64,000 nucleotides of DNA from Cronobacter turicensis z3032. Its GTDB lineage: Bacteria > Pseudomonadota > Gammaproteobacteria > Enterobacterales > Enterobacteriaceae. The stretch spans positions 1,430,074 through 1,494,073 of the forward strand of contig FN543093.2 of NCBI GenBank assembly GCA_000027065.2. The letters run 5' to 3'. Below the pieces are notes generated by a model. It ran no database searches and was not told the DNA's origin. It saw only the letters and a program-made list of their open reading frames with translations. Below, piece after piece: positions 18,648 through 29,437 of this stretch. The stretch's first letter is position 1; each line of letters begins with the position of its first letter. The translations under genes and the position numbers were made by a program.

Positions 18648-19328
18648 TTACAGATGGAGCAATTTTAACAGCGCTTCGGCGGTGGCCGCGGAAGACGCCG
18701 GGTTCTGGCCGGTCACCAGGTGCCCGTCGACAACCACGTGCACGCCCCAGTCATCGGTACGTTCAAACTGGCCGCCAGCCTCTTTCAGCGCATCTTCTAC
18801 GAGGAACGGCACGACGTTGGTCAGCCCGACCGCGTCTTCTTCGCTGTTGGTAAAGCCGGTGACGCGTTTGCCTTCCACCAGCGGGCTGCCGTCAGGCTTT
18901 TTCACATGACGCAGCACGCCCGGCGCGTGACACACCGTCGCGACCGGCTTGCCGCTGCCCCAGTAGTGTTCGATAAGCGCGATGGAAACCGGGTGATCGG
19001 CCAGATCCCATAGCGGGCCGTGGCCGCCCGGATAAAACAGCGCGTCGTACTCGTCGGCGTTAATTTCATCAAGCCGCGCGGTATTCGCCAGCGCCTCCTG
19101 GGCCTCAGGATCTTCACGAAAACGCCGGGTGTCGGCGGTCTGCGCGTCCGGCTCGTCGCTTTTCGGATCGAGCGGCGGCTGGCCGCCCTTCGGCGTGGCG
19201 AGCGTCACGTCGATACCCGCATCGCGAAACACAAAGTAAGGGGCCGCAAACTCTTCCAGCCAGAAGCCGGTTTTTTTCCCGGTATCGCCCAGTTTGTCGT
19301 GGGAGGTCAGTACCATCAGAATCTTCAT
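18648..19328 (-). CDS. DJ-1/PfpI family protein (Hsp31/glyoxalase III-like)
   Basis: 226-residue class I glutamine-amidotransferase-like fold. The nucleophile elbow ATVCHAPG gives Cys133 followed by His134, and an acidic pair E25-E26 in TGFWLEE would be the conserved Glu partner. This combination is typical of Hsp31-type proteins, some of which convert methylglyoxal to lactate (glyoxalase III) or act as chaperones. No signal peptide. It has no counterpart between ybhB and bioA in E. coli, and lies 13 bp upstream of ybhB on the same strand. Family assignment is firm, activity is inference. Confidence 0.85.
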   Translation of the reverse strand: MKILMVLTSHDKLGDTGKKTGFWLEEFAAPYFVFRDAGIDVTLATPKGGQPPLDPKSDEPDAQTADTRRFREDPEAQEALANTARLDEINADEYDALFYPGGHGPLWDLADHPVSIALIEHYWGSGKPVATVCHAPGVLRHVKKPDGSPLVEGKRVTGFTNSEEDAVGLTNVVPFLVEDALKEAGGQFERTDDWGVHVVVDGHLVTGQNPASSAATAEALLKLLHL

Positions 19329-19396
19329 CGCGTTCTCCTGGTTGTTTTATCGCAAATCCTGAAAGTGTAGTGCATCCCTCACGGCTTGCCGGGCGC

Positions 19397-20689
19397 TCAG
19401 CGTCTGAAAAACGACGGGTTTTTCACGGCGTCACACACCGCGCAGGTGAGACGCGTGAGCTGTTCAGGCGTAATGATATAAGGCGGCATCAGGTAAATCA
19501 GGCGGCCAAACGGGCGCACCCAGACGCCCTGTTCCACGAAAAAGCGCTGAAGCGCGGCCATCTCGACCGGCGCGGTGGTTTCCACGACGCCGATAGCGCC
19601 CAGCACGCGCACGTCAGCGACCATCGGCAATTCGCGACACGGCGCCAGGTCGTCACGCAACTGCCGCTCAATAGCCGCCACCTGTGAGCGCCACTCGCCG
19701 GTTTCCAGCAGCGCCAGACTCTCGGTAGCCACCGCGCAGGCGAGCGGATTGCCCATAAACGTCGGGCCATGCATAAAGCAGCCCGCCTCGCCGTTACTGA
19801 TGGTGTCGGCGACATGCCGCGTGGTGAGGGTGGCGGAAAGCGTCATCGTGCCGCCGGTCAGCGCCTTGCCGAGGCAGAGAATATCCGGCGTTATCCCGGC
19901 GTGTTCACAGGCGAACAGCTTTCCGGTCCGGCCAAAGCCGGTCGCTATCTCATCGGCGATAAGCAAAATCCCTTCGCGGTCGCACATGCGGCGAATGCGC
20001 TTAAGCCACTCCGGGTGATACATCCGCATGCCGCCCGCGCCCTGCACAACGGGTTCGAGAATGACTGCGGCTATCTCCTGGCGGTGCGCGGCCAGCAGAC
20101 GGGCGAACGGCGCGAGATCGCGCTCATCCCACTCGCCGTCAAAACGGCTCTGCGGCGCGGGCGCGAAGAGGTTTTCCGGCAGATAACCCTTCCAGAGACT
20201 GTGCATCGAGTTATCCGGATCGCACACCGACATCGCCCCAAAGGTGTCGCCGTGGTAGCCGTGGCGGAAGGTCAGAAAGCGCTGACGCGGCTCGCCGCGG
20301 GCGTGCCAGTACTGCAACGCCATTTTCATCGCCACTTCCACCGCCACCGAACCGGAGTCGGCAAGAAACACGCACTCCAGGCGCTCCGGGGTCATCGCCA
20401 CCAGCTTGCGGCACAGGGCTATCGCGGCGGGATGGGTGACGCCGCCGAACATCACGTGCGACATCGCGTCAATCTGGTTTTTCATGGCCGCGTTGAGGCG
20501 CGGATGGTTATAGCCGTGAATGGCGGCCCACCACGAGGACATACCATCCACCAGCCGTTCGCCGCTCGCCAGATGCAATTCGCAGCCAGCGGCGTGCGTC
20601 ACCGGGTAGACCGGCAGCGGCGCGCTCATGGAGGTGTAAGGGTGCCAGATATGGTCACGATCGAAGGCGAGATCGGCGGGTGTTAACAT
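19397..20689 (-). CDS. bioA: Adenosylmethionine-8-amino-7-oxononanoate aminotransferase
   Basis: PLP enzyme of biotin synthesis; converts KAPA to DAPA using S-adenosylmethionine as amino donor. 430 residues, E. coli 429. Class III aminotransferase motifs are seen: [56 protein letters not shown] and CLGKALTGG with the PLP Lys. It diverges from bioBFCD and starts within the BirA-controlled region, 3 bp from the operator. Confidence 0.97.
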   Translation of the reverse strand: MLTPADLAFDRDHIWHPYTSMSAPLPVYPVTHAAGCELHLASGERLVDGMSSWWAAIHGYNHPRLNAAMKNQIDAMSHVMFGGVTHPAAIALCRKLVAMTPERLECVFLADSGSVAVEVAMKMALQYWHARGEPRQRFLTFRHGYHGDTFGAMSVCDPDNSMHSLWKGYLPENLFAPAPQSRFDGEWDERDLAPFARLLAAHRQEIAAVILEPVVQGAGGMRMYHPEWLKRIRRMCDREGILLIADEIATGFGRTGKLFACEHAGITPDILCLGKALTGGTMTLSATLTTRHVADTISNGEAGCFMHGPTFMGNPLACAVATESLALLETGEWRSQVAAIERQLRDDLAPCRELPMVADVRVLGAIGVVETTAPVEMAALQRFFVEQGVWVRPFGRLIYLMPPYIITPEQLTRLTCAVCDAVKNPSFFRR

Positions 20690-20692
20690 GAC

Positions 20693-20726
20693 TTGTAAAC
20701 CATTTTAAAAAGATTTAGGTTTACGA
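20693..20726. promoter_or_regulatory. BirA operator between bioA and bioB
   Basis: Arms TTGTAAACC (20693-20701) and GGTTTACGA (20718-20726) are inverted repeats (8 of 9) around a 16-bp AT-rich spacer. This is the bio operator layout of E. coli, where biotinyl-AMP-bound BirA represses both divergent promoters. Confidence 0.9.
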
Positions 20727-20770
20727 GTATATCCATAACCCAGATAAATAAAACCCTTTGGAGACGCCCG

Positions 20771-21811
20771 ATGGCTCACCTTTCACGCTGGACTTTGTCG
20801 CAAGTCACTGAACTCTTTGAAAAACCGCTGCTGGATCTGCTGTTTGAAGCGCAACAGGCGCATCGCCAGCACTTCGATCCGCGCCAGGTGCAGGTCAGCA
20901 CGCTGCTGTCTATCAAAACCGGCGCCTGCCCGGAAGACTGCAAATACTGCCCGCAGAGCGCGCGCTACAAAACCGGCCTTGAGGCCGAGCGCCTGATGGA
21001 AGTGGATCAGGTGCTCGATTCCGCCCGCAAGGCCAAAGCGGCGGGCTCGACGCGTTTCTGCATGGGCGCGGCCTGGAAAAACCCCAACGATCGCGATATG
21101 CCGTATCTGGAGCAGATGGTGCAGGGCGTCAAAGCGCTGGGCCTGGAAACCTGCATGACGCTCGGCACGCTGAGCGACGATCAGGCGCAGCGCCTCGGCG
21201 AAGCGGGACTCGATTACTACAACCACAACCTCGACACCTCCCCGGAGTTCTACGGCAATATCATCACCACGCGTACCTATCAGGAGCGTCTCGATACGCT
21301 GGAGAAAGTGCGCGAGGCGGGCATTAAGGTCTGCTCTGGCGGCATCGTGGGGCTTGGCGAGACCGTCACCGATCGCGCCGGGCTGCTGCTGCAACTCGCC
21401 AACCTGCCAACGCCGCCGGAAAGCGTGCCGATCAACATGCTGGTGAAGGTTAAGGGCACGCCGCTTGCCGATAATGACGATGTCGATGCGTTTGATTTCA
21501 TCCGCACCATCGCGGTGGCGCGCATCATGATGCCGACGTCTTACGTGCGCCTCTCCGCGGGCCGCGAGCAGATGAACGAGCAGACCCAGGCGATGTGCTT
21601 TATGGCGGGCGCCAACTCCATTTTCTACGGTTGCAAACTGCTGACCACGCCGAACCCGGAAGAAGACAAAGATTTGCAGCTGTTCCGCAAGCTCGGCATC
21701 AACCCGCAGCAGACGGCGGTACTGGCAGGTGATAACGAACAGCAGGCGCGCCTTGAGCACGCGCTGCGCGACGCTGACAACCCGCAGTATTACAACGCGG
21801 CGGCGGTATGA
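20771..21811 (+). CDS. bioB: Biotin synthase
   Basis: Radical SAM enzyme inserting sulfur into dethiobiotin. 346 residues as in E. coli. The 4Fe-4S cysteines are in CPEDCKYC (C53, C57, C60); the second cluster region includes [11 protein letters not shown] and GGIVGLGE, and YVRLSAGRE carries the Arg ligand of the auxiliary cluster. Start with TTTGGAG upstream. The TGA overlaps the bioF start by 4 bp. First gene of bioBFCD, controlled by the BirA operator. Confidence 0.98.
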   Translation: MAHLSRWTLSQVTELFEKPLLDLLFEAQQAHRQHFDPRQVQVSTLLSIKTGACPEDCKYCPQSARYKTGLEAERLMEVDQVLDSARKAKAAGSTRFCMGAAWKNPNDRDMPYLEQMVQGVKALGLETCMTLGTLSDDQAQRLGEAGLDYYNHNLDTSPEFYGNIITTRTYQERLDTLEKVREAGIKVCSGGIVGLGETVTDRAGLLLQLANLPTPPESVPINMLVKVKGTPLADNDDVDAFDFIRTIAVARIMMPTSYVRLSAGREQMNEQTQAMCFMAGANSIFYGCKLLTTPNPEEDKDLQLFRKLGINPQQTAVLAGDNEQQARLEHALRDADNPQYYNAAAV

Positions 21812-22959
21812 CCTGGCAGGCGAGAATCGATACGGCGCTGCGCGCGCGTGAAGCCAGCCACAGCCTGCGCCGCCGCGTCGTTTGCACGCCGGCGGCTGGC
21901 GGCGCGCTGGTGCATCAGGGCGTACGCTACCGTAATTTTTCCGGCAACGACTATCTGGGCTTAAGCCAGCATCCGGCGCTAATCGCGGCCTGGCGACAGG
22001 GCGCGGAGATGTTCGGCGTGGGGAGCGGGGCGTCTGGCCACGTCAGCGGCTACAGCGGCGCGCATCAGTCGCTGGAAAACGCGCTGGCGCAGTGGCTCGG
22101 TTTCGACCGCGCGCTGCTGTTTATCTCCGGCTTCGCCGCCAATCAGGCGGTAGTCGCCGCGCTGATGCAGCAGCCTGACCGCATTCTCGCCGACCGTTTA
22201 AGCCACGCCTCGCTGCTGGAGGCCGCAAGCCACAGCCCGGCGACGCTGCGCCGCTTTGCGCATAACGCGCCGGGGGCGCTCGCCGCGCTGCTCGACAAAC
22301 CTTGCGACGGGCTGACGCTCGTCTTTACCGAAGGGGTATTCAGCATGGATGGCGATCGCGCGCCGCTTGCGGATATCGCCGGTCTTGCTCAGAGCGCGCA
22401 GACGTTGCTGATGGTGGATGACGCCCACGGCATTGGCGTGCTGGGGCGCGAGGGGCGGGGCAGTTGCGATGTCGCAGGCGTCAGGCCCGATCTGCTGCTG
22501 GTGACGTTTGGCAAAGCTTTCGGGCTGAGCGGCGCGGCGCTGTTGTGCAGCGAGTCGATGGCGGACTATCTGCTACAAACCGCGCGCCATCTCATCTACA
22601 GCACTGCGATGCCTGCGGCTCAGGCCTGCGCGCTGGACGCCGCCTTAACGGTTGTCCGCGAGGGCGACGACTTACGCGCGCGGCTTGCGCGCAACATCAC
22701 ACGGTTTCGCGCGGGCGCGTCGCAGCTACCGCTGACGCTTGCCGATTCGCAGACCGCCATTCAGCCGCTGATCGTCGGTGAAAACAGCGCCGCGCTGACG
22801 CTTGCGGAAAAGCTGCGCGAGCGCGGCTGCTGGGCGACGGCCATTCGCCCGCCGACCGTCCCTGCGGGCACCGCGCGGCTGCGTCTGACGCTCAGCGCCG
22901 CCCACCAGGATGACGACATCGACGCGCTGCTGGAGGCGTTATATGACGGTTGCCGTTGA
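21808..22959 (+). CDS. bioF: 8-amino-7-oxononanoate synthase
   Basis: PLP enzyme condensing pimeloyl-ACP and alanine to KAPA. 383 residues. Alpha-oxoamine synthase motifs: [52 protein letters not shown] and [13 protein letters not shown] with the PLP-binding Lys. It overlaps bioB by 4 bp at its start and bioC by 17 bp at its end, so translation is probably coupled. Confidence 0.97.
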   Translation: MTWQARIDTALRAREASHSLRRRVVCTPAAGGALVHQGVRYRNFSGNDYLGLSQHPALIAAWRQGAEMFGVGSGASGHVSGYSGAHQSLENALAQWLGFDRALLFISGFAANQAVVAALMQQPDRILADRLSHASLLEAASHSPATLRRFAHNAPGALAALLDKPCDGLTLVFTEGVFSMDGDRAPLADIAGLAQSAQTLLMVDDAHGIGVLGREGRGSCDVAGVRPDLLLVTFGKAFGLSGAALLCSESMADYLLQTARHLIYSTAMPAAQACALDAALTVVREGDDLRARLARNITRFRAGASQLPLTLADSQTAIQPLIVGENSAALTLAEKLRERGCWATAIRPPTVPAGTARLRLTLSAAHQDDDIDALLEALYDGCR

Positions 22960-23701
22960 TAAACGCGCCGTGGCCGCGGCGTTTGGCCGCGCGGCCCACA
23001 GCTATGACGATTTCGCGGCGCTTCAGCGCCAGAGCGCGCAACGGCTTGCGGAACACTGCGGGGCGCAGGGCGTCACGACGGTACTGGACGCCGGCTGCGG
23101 CACCGGCGCGGGCGGCCTCGACTGGCGCGCGCGTGGCTGCGACGTGACGGCGTTCGATTTAAGCCCCGCGATGCTGGCGCGCGCCCGTGAGCGACACGCG
23201 GCGCATCGCTACGTACAGGGCGATATCGAGGCGCTGCCGTTTGCCGAAGGCAGTTTTGATCTTGTGTGGAGCAATCTGGCGGTGCAGTGGTGCCAGAGCC
23301 TGTCAGGGGCGCTGGCCGGGATGCTGCGCGTCGCGCGCCCCGGCGGACGCGTGGCGTTCAGCACGCTGGCCCACGGCTCGCTTGGCGAGCTGCATCAGGC
23401 GTGGGCGGCCGTGGACGATCGTCCGCACGCTAACCATTTCGCCAGCCCTGAGGCGGTTTTAGCTGCGGCCCCGGCGGCGCGCATGACGCTGCGCCAGCAT
23501 CCCGTGACGCTGCTGTTCGGCGATGCGCTCAGCGCCATGCAGTCGCTGAAGGGCATTGGCGCGACGCATCTGCACGCCGGGCGCGACAGCCGCACGCTCA
23601 CCCGCCGTGAGCTTCGCATGCTCGAAGACGCCTGGCCGCGTCAGGACGGGCGTTTCCCGCTGACTTACCAACTGATTTCTGGAGTGATTGAACGTGACTG
23701 A
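22943..23701 (+). CDS. bioC: Malonyl-ACP O-methyltransferase BioC
   Basis: Methylates malonyl-ACP to disguise it as a primer for pimeloyl synthesis by fatty-acid enzymes. Start at 22943 ([18 protein letters not shown]) with GGAGG close upstream; it lies inside bioF. 252 residues. SAM-binding motif [13 protein letters not shown] near residue 50, post-[10 protein letters not shown], and motif [13 protein letters not shown]. The C-terminal [15 protein letters not shown] is typical of BioC. The stop overlaps bioD. Confidence 0.95.
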   Translation: MTVAVDKRAVAAAFGRAAHSYDDFAALQRQSAQRLAEHCGAQGVTTVLDAGCGTGAGGLDWRARGCDVTAFDLSPAMLARARERHAAHRYVQGDIEALPFAEGSFDLVWSNLAVQWCQSLSGALAGMLRVARPGGRVAFSTLAHGSLGELHQAWAAVDDRPHANHFASPEAVLAAAPAARMTLRQHPVTLLFGDALSAMQSLKGIGATHLHAGRDSRTLTRRELRMLEDAWPRQDGRFPLTYQLISGVIERD

Positions 23702-24377
23702 ACGCTGGTTTATTACCGGAACCGACACCGAAGTGGGTAAAACTATCGCGAGCTGCGCGCTGCTGGAGGCCGCGAAAGCCGCAGGCTTTAGCACCGCGGG
23801 CTACAAGCCGGTCGCCTCCGGCAGCGATATCACGCCTGAAGGGCTTCGCAACAGCGACGCGCTGGCGCTCCAGCGCCACAGCAGCGTGGCGCTGCGCTAC
23901 GAACAGGTGAACCCGCTGACGTTTGAAGAGCCCACCTCGCCGCATATCGCAAGCCGGGAAGAGGGGCTGCCGATTGATTTCACCGTGATGTCCGCTGGCC
24001 TGCGCGCGCTTGAGCCGCTGGCCGACTGGGTGCTGGTGGAAGGCGCGGGCGGCTGGTTTACGCCGCTCTCTGACGAGGCGACGTTCGCCGACTGGGCGCA
24101 GCAGGAGCGCCTGCCGGTGATTTTAGTGGTCGGCGTTAAGCTTGGCTGCATCAACCATGCGCTGCTGACCGCGCAGGCGGTCCAGGCCGCGGGCCTGCGT
24201 CTCGCAGGCTGGGTGGCGAATGACGTGCAGCCGCCTGGCCGCCGCCATCAGGACTATCTCGCCACGCTTAAGCGTTTGCTGCCCGCCCCGATGCTTGGCG
24301 AAATTCCATGGCTGGGTGCCGAGCCGGATGTGACGCCTGCCGCGCAATGGATCGATCTCAGCACACTGGCGCGCTAA
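23694..24377 (+). CDS. bioD: Dethiobiotin synthetase
   Basis: ATP-dependent carboxylation and ring closure of DAPA to dethiobiotin. I take the GTG at 23694, which aligns [17 protein letters not shown] with E. coli MSKRYFVTGTDTEVGKT and lies nine bases after GGAG; the TTG at 23688 is too close to that site. 227 residues. P-loop GTDTEVGKT at the N-terminus, KPVASGS, and VEGAGGWFTPL. It overlaps bioC by 8 bp, and its TAA shares CTAA with the stop of the convergent ABC ATPase. Confidence 0.96.
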   Translation: MTERWFITGTDTEVGKTIASCALLEAAKAAGFSTAGYKPVASGSDITPEGLRNSDALALQRHSSVALRYEQVNPLTFEEPTSPHIASREEGLPIDFTVMSAGLRALEPLADWVLVEGAGGWFTPLSDEATFADWAQQERLPVILVVGVKLGCINHALLTAQAVQAAGLRLAGWVANDVQPPGRRHQDYLATLKRLLPAPMLGEIPWLGAEPDVTPAAQWIDLSTLAR

Positions 24378-25081
24378 GGCGTTATCCAGTGCGTCAGACG
24401 CGCGTCGGTTAACTGCGCGGCGCTCCCCCGGGCCACGGCGCGCCCGCGGTGCAGCAGGCAGAAACGATCCGCCACCCGGCGGATAAACGACAAATGTTGC
24501 TCCACCAGCAACAGGCTCATTCCCCACTCGCGGTTAAGCCGCGTGAGCAGATCCGCAAGCTTTGGAATAAACGTCTGGCCGAGGCCGCGCGTCGGCTCAT
24601 CCAGAATCAGCAACCGCGGGCGCGTCACCAGCGCCTGCGCCAGTATCAGCTGGAGCGCCAGCTCCGGCGACAGGCCTGAGGCCTGCGCGTGACGGCGCGT
24701 CCAGAGCGTCGGGAACAGATCAAACACCGGCTCCGGGCTGGTCGCGCGCTCAGGCTGCGCCCGCAGCGCGATATGCAGATTCTCCTCCACCGTTAACTGT
24801 GAAAAATAGCGACGCGCCTGCGGCACGTAGCGGATGCCGAGCGCCGCGCGGGCATCCGCGCCGACGCGCATCAGCTCCTGCGGCGCTTGTCCGGCCTCGC
24901 GCCAGAGCATGCTGCCGCTCTTTACCGGCAGATACCCCGCCACACAGTTCAGCAGCGTGGTTTTCCCCATACCAGGCGCGCCGATAACGCAGGTGCACTC
25001 GCCGGGCAGGAGATCGAGACTGACGTCCCACAGGGTGTGCTGCGTGCCGTAAAAGTGGTTAACCGCGTGCAGACTTAACAT
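24374..25081 (-). CDS. Orphan ABC ATPase related to UrtE/LivF, with degenerate signature
   Basis: 235 residues, one ABC ATPase domain with no membrane segment. Closest in style to urea/branched-chain amino acid importer ATPases (UrtE, LivF): MLSLHAVNHFYGTQHTLWDV and EENLHIALRA. Walker A GAPGMGKTT near residue 34, Q-loop VPQARRYF, Walker B LLILDEPTRGLG and an H-loop His in VEQHLSF are intact. The signature, normally LSGGQ, reads LSPEL (in GLSPELALQLILAQAL). No permease or binding protein lies nearby, and no such gene occurs here in E. coli. Function unknown; a diverged or relic subunit of a urea-type transporter is possible. Confidence 0.75.
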   Translation of the reverse strand: MLSLHAVNHFYGTQHTLWDVSLDLLPGECTCVIGAPGMGKTTLLNCVAGYLPVKSGSMLWREAGQAPQELMRVGADARAALGIRYVPQARRYFSQLTVEENLHIALRAQPERATSPEPVFDLFPTLWTRRHAQASGLSPELALQLILAQALVTRPRLLILDEPTRGLGQTFIPKLADLLTRLNREWGMSLLLVEQHLSFIRRVADRFCLLHRGRAVARGSAAQLTDARLTHWITP

Positions 25082-25874
25082 GGCGCTTCTCCTTCAGACA
25101 GGTAATCGGAAAACAGCATTGGCGCAGGCGTTCTTACGGCTGCCTGCGCAGTGACTTCCCCGGCCTGCCCGCGCATCCTGCTGTCGCTTCCCGCCAACGA
25201 CGGGAAGAGGGTGTAGTTCCGGTAACCGGTTATTGCAATTCTCTTGCCAGCCAGTGAAAAGCCCTCCTGTCGCGCCGGAAATTGAGACTAAACCTGAACG
25301 CGCGGCGAACGGGTAGTGCGTTATCCTGGAAAAAGCCGGGCGGCGTGCACTTTTTGAGTGCTGAGAGCGGCGTGGTGTTGGTGCAGCGTTGCGCAAAAGC
25401 AAAGCAAAAAAAGGTGAAAAGGATCACGCAAGGCGCGGCGTGGAAAGCAAGCGAAATTTGTCGAAACCCGCCGGGAAAATTTTTTTCTGAGCCAGACGCG
25501 GGCGGCCAGGGCTCATCGGCGACGCGGCGCGCTTTCAGGGCTGGAGGCAGTTATCCACTATTCCTGTGGATAACCTTGTGTATTAGAGTTAGAAAACGCG
25601 CCGTAAGCGAGAGCCGATGCGGCTTGCACCCGATCTGGCGCGAAAGCCGTCTTTTCAGGAAAATCATTTAAAATTAAAAGGTTAATGAAAAGCAAGCGTT
25701 GAAGAAAAAGTGTCATCTGCTGCAACAAAACTATCACAGCCTCGCTTGACAAATGTTAAAGGATAAAAAGTTTTGGGGATAACCGGCCTCATATAGTGTT
25801 TTATCCGGCGCAGGGGCAAATTTACTTCATACCAGGTGGTAAAAATGCGGTGTGAGCAAAATCCGCTAACCTGC
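25082..25874. other. Long intergenic region upstream of uvrB
   Basis: About 790 bp without a credible gene before the LexA box. The only open frame of any length (25282-25671 plus) has no recognisable similarity or ribosome site and a composition like random DNA. A 7-bp inverted repeat CTTCCCG/CGGGAAG occurs at 25184-25205. The right half becomes AT-rich and holds DnaA-box-like sequences (25551-25573 and 25774-25782) and a TTGACA hexamer at 25746-25751. Confidence 0.6.
25551..25573. promoter_or_regulatory. Facing pair of DnaA boxes upstream of uvrB
   Basis: TTATCCAC (25551-25558) and GTGGATAA (25566-25573) form a perfect 8-bp inverted repeat. The right one, read on minus, is TTATCCACA, the consensus DnaA box. 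A third similar sequence, TGGGGATAA (TTATCCCCA on minus), is at 25774-25782. DnaA binding in the uvrB promoter region has been reported in E. coli. Confidence 0.7.
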
Positions 25875-25894
25875 TACTGATTTTATATCCAGTA
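25875..25894. promoter_or_regulatory. LexA (SOS) box of uvrB
   Basis: TACTGATTTTATATCCAGTA: TACTG and CAGTA are perfect inverted ends around a 10-bp spacer, the LexA consensus geometry, 78 bp before the uvrB start. uvrB is a classical SOS gene. Confidence 0.92.
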
Positions 25895-25971
25895 TTTATC
25901 GCTGGCAAAAATCGCTGTGGCGAGTAAAATTAACGCTCTGTCCCGCGCAAATCTTCATCAGGTGTTTCTTC

Positions 25972-27993
<2,022 letters not shown>

Positions 27994-28045
27994 GCGCTTC
28001 TTGCTGCGAATGGATGGTTTGCGATGCGGTGGGTGTGTGATTGTC

Positions 28046-28080
28046 TGTGGTGTGGTGTGGTGTGGTGTGGTGTGGTGTGG
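28046..28080. repeat. Pentanucleotide microsatellite (TGTGG)7
   Basis: Seven uninterrupted copies of TGTGG in the uvrB-ybhK gap, running directly into the REP-like pair at 28079-28164. It is not in a gene. Such perfect short tandem arrays are uncommon in enterobacterial chromosomes and are prone to slippage. Confidence 0.9.
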
Positions 28081-28164
28081 TGGGTGCGCTTCGCTTACCC
28101 ACCCTACCTGGAATCAATGCCGGCTTCGTCGTTCCGTAGGGCGGGTAAGCGAAGCGCACCCGCC
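28079..28164. repeat. REP-like inverted pair, copy 2
   Basis: First unit 28079-28107 (GGTGGGTGCGCTTCGCTTAC ... CCTAC), second 28136-28164 (GTAGGGCGGGTAAGCGAAGC ...). Heads face each other over a 28-bp spacer. Located between convergent uvrB and ybhK. The unit centre here reads GCGAAGC where copies 1, 3 and 5 have GCGCAGC. Confidence 0.85.
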
Positions 28165-28184
28165 ATAACCACGACCCGAACAGA

Positions 28185-29093
28185 TTATCCCAGCGCCTGA
28201 ATCGCTTTTTCCAGCGCCACGCGCAGCAGGTGGCGGTCGTGGCGGTAAGGGATATCGCTGGCTTCCAGCGGCTCCTGAATCACAATCCTGTCCTGCGCGC
28301 CGCTCACGTCCACCTTCGGGCCGACCACCACGGCATCCACCACGCGTTTCCCGACATACGTCTCCATCAGCGCCAGCTTCTCTTCGAGCCTGAGCGAAGC
28401 GGCGGCCGGGCTTAACTCGCGGCCTAAATTGCCGATATACACCATTGGCGCGGGCGTGCGGCGCAGCGCTTTGGCGAGATCGTCAAGCAGCAGCAGCGGT
28501 ATCAGGCTGGTGTAAAAACTGCCAGGGCCAATAATAATCAAATCGGCTTCGGCAATCGCCCCAACGGCCTCGCGCGTCGCCTGCACATTTGGGTAGAGCA
28601 TCAGCTCCTTGGGCGGGTGGCTCAGCAAATCGATATTCACTTCGCCGTACACTTCGTGGTCTTCGCGATCGATTGCCATCAGATCGACCGGTTGCTCAGA
28701 CATCGGGATCAGGAACGCGTCCACTTTAAGCAGGTTGCGGATAAGATTGATCGCCTCAAGAGGCCGCACGCTCAGATGATCCAGCGCCTTTAACATGAGA
28801 TTTCCGAGGTTATGCCCCGAAAGTTCCCCATTACCTCCAAAACGGTACTCAAACATCGCCGACGCGACGCTCGGTTCGGTAATTAACTGGTTGAGACAGT
28901 TGCGCATATCGCCCCAGGCGATCCCGCCTTCCGAGCGGCGGATGCGGCCCGTCGAGCCGCCGTTATCCGTCGTCGTGACAATGCCTGTGAGGCGCGAGCC
29001 CAGAGAAGAGAGCGAGGACATAACGCGTCCTAAACCGTGACCGCCGCCGAGCGCCACCACCCGGTCGAGATCCGCAAACGTGCGATTGCGCAT
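28185..29093 (-). CDS. ybhK: YvcK/CofD-family protein YbhK
   Basis: 302-residue cytosolic protein of the UPF0052 (gluconeogenesis factor YvcK/CofD-like) family, same length as E. coli YbhK. N-terminal [16 protein letters not shown] forms the nucleotide-binding start of the fold; [13 protein letters not shown] and [10 protein letters not shown] are family signatures; [15 protein letters not shown] is the C-terminal Gly-rich loop. B. subtilis YvcK binds UDP-sugars and affects cell shape and carbon flux; the enterobacterial role is unknown. Divergent from moaA. Confidence 0.92.
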   Translation of the reverse strand: MRNRTFADLDRVVALGGGHGLGRVMSSLSSLGSRLTGIVTTTDNGGSTGRIRRSEGGIAWGDMRNCLNQLITEPSVASAMFEYRFGGNGELSGHNLGNLMLKALDHLSVRPLEAINLIRNLLKVDAFLIPMSEQPVDLMAIDREDHEVYGEVNIDLLSHPPKELMLYPNVQATREAVGAIAEADLIIIGPGSFYTSLIPLLLLDDLAKALRRTPAPMVYIGNLGRELSPAAASLRLEEKLALMETYVGKRVVDAVVVGPKVDVSGAQDRIVIQEPLEASDIPYRHDRHLLRVALEKAIQALG

Positions 29094-29231
29094 ACCTAAT
29101 CCTTATTATTCAAAACTCGCCTACGTTAGCTGAAAAGCGCGAGAAAAACGATCCGCTGGCGCTGAAAATGACACACATCAAAGTGAAACCGTGGTTTTTA
29201 CGTATTCTGGTGCACGTTACGCAAATAATGC

Positions 29232-29255
29232 CGTTATGTATCAATTTATATAGCG
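29232..29255. promoter_or_regulatory. ModE site upstream of moaA
   Basis: Arms CGTTATGT (29232-29239) and ATATAGCG (29248-29255) around an 8-bp spacer, matching 14 of 16 arm bases of the modA operator in this window. A possible -10 (TACTAT, 29289-29294) lies downstream, so the position suits activation. E. coli moaA is activated by ModE. Confidence 0.8.
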
Positions 29256-29325
29256 AAATCGCGCGTGGCGAAACCCGCGATAACACGCTACTATCGCCGC
29301 TGGCAGGTTTAAAAACCTGAAAAAG

Positions 29326-29437
29326 ACACTCAAGCCTTTGCGCCTACGTTTTTAAGAAATATGGCGCTCTGGCCGTGGCGAAACGCCACCAGGGTGCAGG
29401 AAGAAATGACTGCATCTCCCGATTTGGAAAGGTGTAC
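29326..29437 (+). promoter_or_regulatory. Moco RNA motif (riboswitch) in the moaA leader
   Basis: The leader from ACACTCAAGCCTTTGCGCC to GATTTGGAAAGGTGTAC closely follows the E. coli moaA leader that defines the molybdenum-cofactor RNA motif. It contains a strong GGCG/CGCC stem region (TGGCCGTGGCGAAACGCCACCA) and the conserved stretch AGGAAGAAATGACTGCATCT. It ends by enclosing the moaA ribosome site. Expected to lower moaA translation when Moco is plentiful. Confidence 0.85.

Noticed and set aside
20783..21760. Minus-strand open frame of 325 codons antisense to bioB
   Set aside because: Mirror of bioB codons, rich in Arg/His, no similarity; bioB itself is certain.
25282..25671. 129-codon plus-strand frame in the uvrB upstream gap
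   Set aside because: No ribosome site, no recognisable similarity, composition like noncoding DNA, and it runs through the DnaA boxes.
28046..28164. CRISPR array or direct-repeat immunity locus
   Set aside because: The repeats are a 5-bp microsatellite and a REP pair; there are no unique spacers and no cas genes.
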